Shown here in pieces: positions 1 to 5,913 of a DNA stretch of 22,608 bases. Source of the stretch: JAEUIV01 sp033763795 (lineage in GTDB: Bacteria; Planctomycetota; Phycisphaerae; Phycisphaerales; UBA1924); contig JANRJV010000065.1 of the NCBI GenBank assembly GCA_033763795.1, forward strand, positions 1 through 22,608, given 5' to 3'. The notes beneath the pieces were generated by a model, which did no database searches, was not told the origin of the DNA, and was given only the letters and a program-made list of their open reading frames with translations. Numbering within the stretch: position 1 is the stretch's first letter; each line of letters begins with the position of its first letter. A program made the position numbers and the translations under genes.

Positions 1-1
1 G

Positions 2-934
2 CAGATCGCTCTGCCGCTGGTGACCTGGAAGTACGCGCAGCCCTACACGTTCAACCTCTCGTCGCATCCCTCGGTGGTGCGCGACTGCCAGGGCTCGCCC
101 GTCCAGTTCGCTCCGGTGGCGATGGACGACTGGATCTGCACGCGGACCGGCCCGATCGTTCGCGTCGACTGGTGGGGCACGTCCCCCCAGCCCAACCAGC
201 AGCCCGCCAAGCGGTTCTACATCGCGATCTACAACGACGTGCAGTGCCGGCCGGCGAACCTGGTGTACAGCACGTGCGTCAACGCGTCGTTCAAGCCCGT
301 GACCGTCGACTGCGCTCAGCGCCGCGTGTACCGGTTCCGCGCTCCGATCGCGGGCTTCAGCCAGGTCGCCGGGACGCACTATTGGCTGCAGATCTCGGAG
401 GTTGACGGCGTGGCCGGAGCTCCGAGCAGCCCGACCCCGAACGCGATCGACTTCCAGTGGTCGGCTCATCGCGAGATCAAGAACTGCCCGGCCGGTCGGC
501 GGGCCCCGTCGGGCGCGTGGTTCGCGCCGCTGATCGACTCGTGCGATCAGCGCGAGGACGATCTGGCGTTCGTGCTGTTCTCGAGCACGATCCGCGGCAC
601 GATCCCCTTCAACCCCGCCGCGCTGAACCCGGCGCTGCCCGCGCATTCGATCACGGTCGAGGTTCGGCGTCCGGGCTCGGGCGAGCTGCTGTGGTCGCAG
701 TCGGTCACTCCCGACGATGACGGCTCGTTCGCGGCTGAGCCCGAGGTTCCCGCGGGCAACTACCGCGTGGGCGTCCGCGTGCCGGGCTGCCTGCCCTCGT
801 ACTTCGACGTGACGATCGGCGATGACTCCGACGTGGACCTGGGCGGCATCAACGTCGCGGTGGGCGATGTGAACGGCGACGGCAGGGTCAACTTCCAGGA
901 CATCTCGGTCGTTCTCTCCGGCTGGGCTCCCTGA
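2..934 (+). CDS. Secreted dockerin-tailed protein, 3' part (5' end outside window)
   Basis: The reading frame is open from the first bases, so the gene begins upstream. A GTG at 20 is in frame but has no ribosome site and is unlikely to be the true start. About 310 residues are visible. The first two thirds are rich in Trp, Cys and aromatic residues and look like an extracellular beta-rich domain I do not recognise by name. Next comes a segment with VEVRRPGSGELLW and VPAGNYRVGVRVPG, which resembles the carboxypeptidase-regulatory-like or HYR-type beta-sandwich. The last 23 residues contain one calcium-type EF-hand loop (GDVNGDGRVNFQD) followed by LSGWAP, the usual terminal dockerin-like tail of planctomycete exported proteins. 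The likely role is extracellular or cell-surface; the substrate is unknown. A strong terminator follows directly. The dockerin-like call is firm; the function is unknown. Confidence 0.8.
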   Translation, partial: QIALPLVTWKYAQPYTFNLSSHPSVVRDCQGSPVQFAPVAMDDWICTRTGPIVRVDWWGTSPQPNQQPAKRFYIAIYNDVQCRPANLVYSTCVNASFKPVTVDCAQRRVYRFRAPIAGFSQVAGTHYWLQISEVDGVAGAPSSPTPNAIDFQWSAHREIKNCPAGRRAPSGAWFAPLIDSCDQREDDLAFVLFSSTIRGTIPFNPAALNPALPAHSITVEVRRPGSGELLWSQSVTPDDDGSFAAEPEVPAGNYRVGVRVPGCLPSYFDVTIGDDSDVDLGGINVAVGDVNGDGRVNFQDISVVLSGWAP

Positions 935-978
935 GCGGGGCTTCCTGCCTGAAAGGTGACAGAATCTCTCTCTCCTCG

Positions 979-1010
979 AAGCCCCGGGCCCACGCCCGGG
1001 GCTTTCTTGC
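979..1010 (+). terminator. Rho-independent terminator after the dockerin-tailed gene
   Basis: An 11-bp perfect stem (979-989 pairing with 994-1004, core GCCCCGGGC/GCCCGGGGC) closes a 4-nt CCAC loop. It is followed by a T-rich run, TTTCTTGCTTT. It lies 45 bp after the stop and serves the plus-strand gene. The minus-strand sixA-like gene converges on it, but the T-tract on that strand is poor. Confidence 0.85.
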
Positions 1011-1045
1011 TTTGATGGAAGCCGGGGGGGGCAGCGAGGGGCGGA

Positions 1046-1537
1046 TCAGTCGGGGTAGCGGACGCGGCCGATGAGTCGGCTGCGGCTCTCGATGCGGCCC
1101 GCGTCGGGCACGTCGATGATGGCGGCCATTCCCGTGCGCATCTCGCACTGCTCGCCGTCGAGCCCGGGGACGAGCGCGGGGATCAGGATCTCCATCGTCG
1201 GGTTGTGCCCGATGAGCATGAGCGGGGCGTCGTCGCCCGTCTCGGCGGTGCGGGCGATGATGTCGAGGATCTCCTCGGCGGGCTCCCCGATCTGGAGCGC
1301 GGGCTCGACACGGAGCGTGCAGCCCACGATGGACTGGATGATGCGGGCGGTCTCGCTGGCGCGGAGGGCGGGGCTCGCGAGGATGAGTCTGGGGGCGTCG
1401 GCGCGGGCGCCGCCGGTGAGGGTTTCGCCGAGCCATCTCGACTGGCGCTCGCCGCGGGGCTGGAGCGGACGGTCTTCATCGCGCCCGGTGGGCGACTTCT
1501 TCTCAGCTTTGCCGTGGCGGACGAGATAGAGCCGCAT
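1046..1537 (-). CDS. sixA: SixA-like phosphohistidine phosphatase
   Basis: This 163-residue protein belongs to the histidine phosphatase superfamily, in the short SixA branch. The family removes phosphate from phosphohistidine (in E. coli, on phosphotransferase or histidine-phosphotransfer proteins). The catalytic LVRHGKAE is at residues 5-12 with nucleophile His8. The supporting Arg is in SPALRASETA (Arg59), and the second active-site His is in IGHNPTMEI (His111). All core residues are present, so it should be active. The length matches SixA (about 160 residues). There is no Shine-Dalgarno before the ATG; a TAGTCT hexamer ends 6 nt upstream, suggesting a leaderless message. It follows the prpD-like gene on the same strand with a 34-nt gap that contains this promoter, so it need not depend on read-through. 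The specific substrate is not shown by the sequence. Confidence 0.85.
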   Translation of the reverse strand: MRLYLVRHGKAEKKSPTGRDEDRPLQPRGERQSRWLGETLTGGARADAPRLILASPALRASETARIIQSIVGCTLRVEPALQIGEPAEEILDIIARTAETGDDAPLMLIGHNPTMEILIPALVPGLDGEQCEMRTGMAAIIDVPDAGRIESRSRLIGRVRYPD

Positions 1538-1543
1538 GGTCCC

Positions 1544-1549
1544 AGACTA
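1544..1549 (-). promoter_or_regulatory. Candidate -10 box of sixA-like gene (leaderless spacing)
   Basis: The minus strand reads TAGTCT, then 6 nt (GGGACC), then ATG at 1537. This spacing would place the transcription start at or next to the A of the start codon. No convincing -35 box is visible, and no Shine-Dalgarno is present. Confidence 0.45.
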
Positions 1550-1571
1550 CCAAGGGCACCGGGGGCGCCCC

Positions 1572-3161
1572 TCAGGCGGCGTCCACGAAGTCGGCCCGCT
1601 CGAGCATCGGGATGTTGTAGAGGTCGGCGACGTCGGCGCCGGACTTCTCCGTGAGCCCCGAGAGCTTGGCGATGACGGCGTCGAGCCTGGACGTATCGAC
1701 GGCGAGCGAGCCCAGCAGGCGGAACTTGTGGGCGAGGATGGAGGCCAGGTCGGCCTCGCGGTTGCGGGCGTGCCCGGCGGGGTACATAACCAGGCCGCTG
1801 TCGTGGGCGGCGCCGGCGTGATCGGTGATGACGATCGAGGTGGGGATGCCGTCGGGGTACTTGGCGTCGTACGAGGGCCCGCCGTGGGCGAAGGAGATCT
1901 TCTCCATGAGGGCGCGCGTGTGGGGATTGTGGATGGCGCCGGCGTCGTAGTCGAAGGGGGAGAGCATGAGCTGCTTCCAGACGCCGTCGTGCGACCGGGC
2001 CGGGTCGGTCGCGAAGGCGCCGGAGGCGGCCCGCTCGCAGGCCTTGCGGAGCATGGTGGCGACGATGTAGACCATCGAGTGGTCGGCGGACTGGCGGGTG
2101 CGCGGGTCGCGCTTGGCGGCGTCGCCGATGATGCCGAATGCGGGCTCGTAGGCGACGATCTTGATCTCGCGGATCTTCTCGCCGCCGCCGGCGAGGAGGG
2201 CCGGGTTGTCGTTGACGAGGTTGATGAGCCCCTGGAGCGCGCCGGCGGACTGGTGCTCGTAGAGGCCCAGCTTGAAGTGCATGCCCATGATTGCGAAGTC
2301 GGCGCCGCTGTGGGCCAGCACGAGGTCGAAGGGGCTGTCGCCCTGGGTCTTGGCGAACTGGCGGAACATGCTCTCGGGGTTGCGGAAGATGTCCTTGGGC
2401 CCGACGAAGCCGCGCATGGCGCGCTTCATGGAGAGGACGGCGACTTCCGAGCTGATGGCGGCGGAGGCGCCCTTGGAGTCCGAGAGCTGCTTGCCCGCGC
2501 GGATGGCGCGCCAGGGGATGTAGTGGGCGACGGTCATGCCGATGGCGTGCTCGATCTGCTCGGCGGTGGCGCCCATGAGTGCGCCGTAGACGGCGGCGGA
2601 GGCGATGGCGCCGTGGACGACGTGGTCGATCTTGTAGGTCTTGAGAGAGAAGACCTCGGCGAGTCGGCCGCGGATCTCGTCGAGGCAGAGCATGCCTCTG
2701 AGGGCGGTCTTGCCGTCGAGCCCGCGCTGCTGGCAGGCGGCGGTGACGACGCCGTAGAAGTCGTTGTGCCCGAACTCTCCGGCGGTGTGGCCGCGTGCGG
2801 GGTCGTAGCCGAAGTTCGTGCCGTTGGAGTCCCACTCGCGGACGGCGGCGTTGTTGGCGACGACGGCCTTCTCGGGCATGACCCGGCGGGGTGAGCCGAA
2901 GACGCAGGCGCCCTGGGCGGGGTCGCGGACTTCGTACTCCAGGGCTTCGGCGCGGAGGAGGGTGGGTGCGTTGGTGCGGCAGGCGAGGGCCGACAGCCCG
3001 CACATGACGGCGTCGGTGTGGAAGAGCTCGGTGCGGTCGAGGACGGCGCGGTCGGGGCCTGGGCCGAGCTTCCCGGCGAGGAAGTCGATGGCGTACTGGC
3101 CGATGCCGCGCGCCTGGTTGGTATTGCGGGGGAGGTGGAGGAACTGGTCGTTGCTGGCCAT
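1572..3161 (-). CDS. prpD: MmgE/PrpD family dehydratase (2-methylcitrate dehydratase-like)
   Basis: This 529-residue protein matches the MmgE/PrpD fold. Family members dehydrate 2-methylcitrate to 2-methylaconitate in propionate breakdown, and some also act on citrate; relatives include cis-aconitate decarboxylase. Visible family landmarks are the N-terminal helical part with TDAVMCGLSALACRTNAP, the region HTAGEFGHNDFYG, the internal segment YIPWRAIRAGKQLSDSKG, and TRQSADHSMVYIVATML near residues 340-360, the counterpart of the ESADHS signature. The length is somewhat above the usual 470-485 residues. The start ATG has an AAGGA site 9 nt upstream, and a TATGCT hexamer lies further up at 3198-3203. 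No prpB or prpC gene is nearby; the neighbours are an mscS-like gene upstream and a sixA-like gene downstream, so the methylcitrate role is inferred from the family alone. Confidence 0.85.
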   Translation of the reverse strand: MASNDQFLHLPRNTNQARGIGQYAIDFLAGKLGPGPDRAVLDRTELFHTDAVMCGLSALACRTNAPTLLRAEALEYEVRDPAQGACVFGSPRRVMPEKAVVANNAAVREWDSNGTNFGYDPARGHTAGEFGHNDFYGVVTAACQQRGLDGKTALRGMLCLDEIRGRLAEVFSLKTYKIDHVVHGAIASAAVYGALMGATAEQIEHAIGMTVAHYIPWRAIRAGKQLSDSKGASAAISSEVAVLSMKRAMRGFVGPKDIFRNPESMFRQFAKTQGDSPFDLVLAHSGADFAIMGMHFKLGLYEHQSAGALQGLINLVNDNPALLAGGGEKIREIKIVAYEPAFGIIGDAAKRDPRTRQSADHSMVYIVATMLRKACERAASGAFATDPARSHDGVWKQLMLSPFDYDAGAIHNPHTRALMEKISFAHGGPSYDAKYPDGIPTSIVITDHAGAAHDSGLVMYPAGHARNREADLASILAHKFRLLGSLAVDTSRLDAVIAKLSGLTEKSGADVADLYNIPMLERADFVDAA

Positions 3162-3197
3162 CGGCGGCGGTCCTTATGAAGAAAAAAGCGGGGCGGG

Positions 3198-3203
3198 AGC
3201 ATA
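3198..3203 (-). promoter_or_regulatory. Candidate -10 box of prpD-like gene
   Basis: The minus strand reads GG-TATGCT, 36 nt before the start codon, leaving room for a leader of about 30 nt that carries the AAGGA site. No -35 match is seen at normal spacing, so this is weak support. Confidence 0.3.
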
Positions 3204-3274
3204 CCGCGCGGCGTGCAATTCTCTTGAGGATCCGTGTGTGCCGAGCACGGGACGCGGGGCGGGGCCGGTCCGGG

Positions 3275-4417
3275 TCAGGACGCGTCGGTGGCGCGAGGGG
3301 GCGCGGTGAGGGCGGCCGCCTGACCGTTGGAGGTGTGAGTCTCCGCGAGCTCGAAGACCTCGGCGCGGGAGCGAGGGAGCGCTTCGGGGTGCTCGCGCTT
3401 GAGGAAGTCTATGAGTGCTTCGCGGACCCGGCAGTGGAGGTCGAAGAGCTTGCTGGAATCAGCGGCGCTCATGAGAACGCGGAGCTGGATCGTGTCGCGG
3501 AGTGCGTCGGTGACCTGCACGGCGCGGACGCGGCCGTCCCAGTCGGGGTCGGCCCGGATCACGCGCTCGGCCTCGGCGCGGACGGCGTTGACGGGCGTCT
3601 GATAGTCGGTGTAGAGCTTGACCTCTCCCAGCAACGCTGCGCCCTGGCGGGACCAGTTCTGGAATGGGTTCTCGATGAACCATGTGAGGGGGACGATCAT
3701 GCGGCGGTCGTCCCAGATGCGCACGACCACGAAGGTCTGGGTGAACTCCTCGACGCGGCCCCACTCGCCCTGCACGATCACGACGTCGTCGAGCGCGACG
3801 GGCCTGGTGAAAACGAGCTGGATGCCGGCGATGAGGTTGCTGACGACGGGGCGCGCCGCGAGACCGATGATGATGCCCGCGAGGCCCGCGGAGGCGAGCA
3901 CGCTGGCGCCGACCTGGCGAACGTTGGGGAAGGTCATGAGAGCCGCGGCCAGACCCACGACTCCCACGATGATGACGGCGGATTTGCTGAGGATGCTGAT
4001 CTGCGTCTGGAGCTGGCGGGCATGACGCGAGTCGGCGGCGGCGCCAGCCTGCCGACCGGCCAGCTCCCGGCTCGTGATGGATACGGCGCGGATGACGAGC
4101 CACGTCGACCCGAGGATCAGGACGAGGGCGGAGGCCTGGCGGAGGAGCGTCTCGGCGCGGGGGGTGAAGCCCGCGGCGGGGAGCGCGAAGATGACGGCCG
4201 CGGCGGGGAGGATGAAGCCGGCGGGGCGGGAGAGTCGCTGGACCGCTTGAGAGGCGATCGGCCTGCCCGTGCGTGCGAGCACGCGGCGGGCGATGAAGAA
4301 GAGGAGCAGGTGCAGCGCGACGCCGAGGGCGATCGCGCCGAGAAGAACGGCCCAGGGGATGAGCCAAGGTTGCCACCCGTCGGCGCTGATCTGGAGGGGT
4401 GTGTTGGCTTCGGTCAC
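3275..4417 (-). CDS. MscS-family mechanosensitive ion channel
   Basis: This 380-residue inner-membrane protein should open under membrane tension to release small solutes during osmotic downshock. Hydrophobic segments are visible at about residues 18-42, 66-83, 96-113, 146-162 and 170-190. The last is the Gly/Ala-rich pore helix (ASVLASAGLAGIIIGLAARP). It is followed by the MscS beta-domain signature: NLIAGIQLVFTRPVALDD, then WGRVEEF, and IVPLTWFIENPFQNWSR near residues 241-257. Five membrane segments is more than E. coli MscS (three) and resembles the larger YbdG-type or short multi-helix members. The start is GTG at 4417 with AGGA 4 nt upstream; no better in-frame alternative is visible. 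It is divergent from the thiolase gene and upstream of prpD on the same strand with a 113-bp gap. Confidence 0.88.
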   Translation of the reverse strand: MTEANTPLQISADGWQPWLIPWAVLLGAIALGVALHLLLFFIARRVLARTGRPIASQAVQRLSRPAGFILPAAAVIFALPAAGFTPRAETLLRQASALVLILGSTWLVIRAVSITSRELAGRQAGAAADSRHARQLQTQISILSKSAVIIVGVVGLAAALMTFPNVRQVGASVLASAGLAGIIIGLAARPVVSNLIAGIQLVFTRPVALDDVVIVQGEWGRVEEFTQTFVVVRIWDDRRMIVPLTWFIENPFQNWSRQGAALLGEVKLYTDYQTPVNAVRAEAERVIRADPDWDGRVRAVQVTDALRDTIQLRVLMSAADSSKLFDLHCRVREALIDFLKREHPEALPRSRAEVFELAETHTSNGQAAALTAPPRATDAS

Positions 4418-4466
4418 GGGTTCCTGCCTGGCGGTCGGCGTGGCCGTCGCCCGGACCGCCCAGACC

Positions 4467-4472
4467 TATACT
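4467..4472 (+). promoter_or_regulatory. Candidate -10 box of thiolase gene
   Basis: TATACT lies in the 112-bp divergent spacer between the mscS-like and thiolase genes, 57 nt before the chosen GTG. It differs from TATAAT at one base. The -35 side is GC-rich and gives no clear match. Confidence 0.4.
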
Positions 4473-4529
4473 CAGCGTGGGCGGCGGCTTCCACGCGGCC
4501 CGGCAGATCAACTTTTTTTCAGGAGCCCG

Positions 4530-5729
4530 GTGAACGTGAACGCCGCCAACATCCCGGTCATTCTGTCAGCCAAGCGCACGCCCATCGGCAAGTTCTTCGG
4601 GGGGCTGTCGAAGGTTCCTGCGCCCGTGCTGGGCTCGTACGCGGTGCGGGCGGCGCTGGACGAGATCGGCGGCGCGGCCGCGGTCGGCGCGCAGGTCGAT
4701 GAGTGCATCATGGGATGCGTGCTGCAGGCGGGGCTGGGGCAGAACCCGGCGCGGCAGGCGGGGCTGAAGGCGGGGCTTCCGGACACGCTGAGCGCGCAGA
4801 CGGTGAACAAGGTGTGCGGGTCGGGGCTGCAGGCGGTGATGCTGGCTGCGCAGTCGATCAAGGCCGGGGACAACCACCTGGTCGTGGCCGGCGGGTTCGA
4901 GAACATGACGGCGGCGCCGCACTTTGCGAAGCTGCGCGACGGCGTGAAGTTCGGGCCGGCGTCGTTCGAGGATCACATGCAGTTCGACGGGCTGCGGTGC
5001 GCCTTTGAATGCTGGGGGATGACCAACGGCGCTGACTACATCGCGCAGAAGCACGAGGTCAGCCGGAGCGAGCAGGACCGGTTCTCCGCGCAGAGCCACC
5101 AGCGGGCCGCGGCGGCGACCAAGAACGGCTGGTTCAAGAACGAGATCGTGGCGCTGACGGGCGAGCAGTGCATGGACAAGAAGTCGCCGGGCGTTTCGGC
5201 CGACGAGGGCATCCGCGCAGAGTCGACCGCCGAGGGGCTGGCGGCGCTGCGGCCCGTGAACAAGGACGGGACCGTCACGGCGGGCAACGCGTCGCAGATC
5301 TCGGACGGGGCGGCGGCGCTGGTCGTGTCGTCGGCGGCGAAGGCGGAGCAGCTGGGCGTCAAGCCCGTGGCGCGGATCGTCGCGTATCACACCAGCGGCC
5401 TGGCCCCCAAGGACATCTTCCGGGCTCCGGCGCTGGCGATCCCCGCGATTCTCCAGAAGGCGGGGATGTCGGTGAAGGACATCGACCTGTTCGAGGTCAA
5501 CGAGGCGTTCGCCGCGCAGGTGCTGCAGAACATCAAGGAGGTCGGGATCGGTGAGGACCGACTGAACGTGTGCGGGGGCGGCGTGGCGCTGGGGCATCCG
5601 ATCGGGGCTTCGGGGGCGCGGGTGCTGACGACGCTGCTGCACCAGATGGTGCGGACCGGGGCCAAGCGCGGGCTGGCGGCGCTGTGCCTGGGCGGGGGGA
5701 ACTCGGTGGCGATGATCGTGGAGCGATAA
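4530..5729 (+). CDS. atoB: Acetyl-CoA C-acetyltransferase (thiolase)
   Basis: The enzyme catalyses 2 acetyl-CoA <-> acetoacetyl-CoA + CoA, feeding ketone-body, polyhydroxyalkanoate or short-chain acyl-CoA metabolism in the cytoplasm. From the GTG at 4530 it is 399 residues, the normal thiolase size. All catalytic landmarks are present: acyl-accepting Cys96 in VNKVCGSGLQAV, NEAFAAQ, His356 in LGHPIGASGARV, and Cys386 in LCLGGGNSVAM. The frame is open further upstream to 4269, but that part is antisense to the channel gene and has no thiolase character. The GTG at 4530 has AGGAG 4 nt away; the in-frame GTG at 4536 has the same AGGAG 10 nt away and is a good alternative. The gene stands alone, and a scoB gene lies 5.7 kb further on. 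The family is certain; preference for acetyl-CoA over longer chains is inferred. Confidence 0.93.
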   Translation: MNVNAANIPVILSAKRTPIGKFFGGLSKVPAPVLGSYAVRAALDEIGGAAAVGAQVDECIMGCVLQAGLGQNPARQAGLKAGLPDTLSAQTVNKVCGSGLQAVMLAAQSIKAGDNHLVVAGGFENMTAAPHFAKLRDGVKFGPASFEDHMQFDGLRCAFECWGMTNGADYIAQKHEVSRSEQDRFSAQSHQRAAAATKNGWFKNEIVALTGEQCMDKKSPGVSADEGIRAESTAEGLAALRPVNKDGTVTAGNASQISDGAAALVVSSAAKAEQLGVKPVARIVAYHTSGLAPKDIFRAPALAIPAILQKAGMSVKDIDLFEVNEAFAAQVLQNIKEVGIGEDRLNVCGGGVALGHPIGASGARVLTTLLHQMVRTGAKRGLAALCLGGGNSVAMIVER

Positions 5730-5831
5730 CCGCTGCTGCGTGGCGGGAAATCCGGCGGTGCGGGTGGAGCGGCGATCGGCCGGGCGAAGTCCCGGGCGTG
5801 GCGGGGTGTCACCCTGCAAAGAAAAGTCAGG

Positions 5832-5850
5832 TAAACCGATTTACTCAGGC
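5832..5850 (+). repeat. 19-bp AT-rich element, copy 1
   Basis: TAAACCGATTTACTCAGGC lies in the 184-bp spacer before the amylase-type gene, 63 bp before its start. It matches copy 2 (10635-10653) at 16 of 19 positions. It stands out in a GC-rich background. Confidence 0.5.
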
Positions 5851-5913
5851 CCGTCCCCGTGCCATGATTGAGGGCACGCCCCGAGGATTGCGGAGGCGGA
5901 GGAGAAGCAGCGC

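Noticed and set aside
1562..1571. 10-bp palindrome GGGGCGCCCC between prpD and sixA
   Set aside because: It is GC-only and has no loop; such palindromes are expected by chance at this base composition.
1183..3003. 606-codon open frame on the minus strand within prpD and sixA
   Set aside because: It is a frame-shifted shadow of prpD and sixA on the same strand; only the prpD and sixA frames show family motifs.
4269..4529. Upstream extension of the thiolase reading frame
   Set aside because: These 87 codons are antisense to the channel gene, lack thiolase sequence, and precede the likely promoter and AGGAG site.
5803..5815. Terminator after the thiolase gene
   Set aside because: The GGGT/ACCC stem is only 4 bp and is followed by A-rich rather than T-rich sequence.
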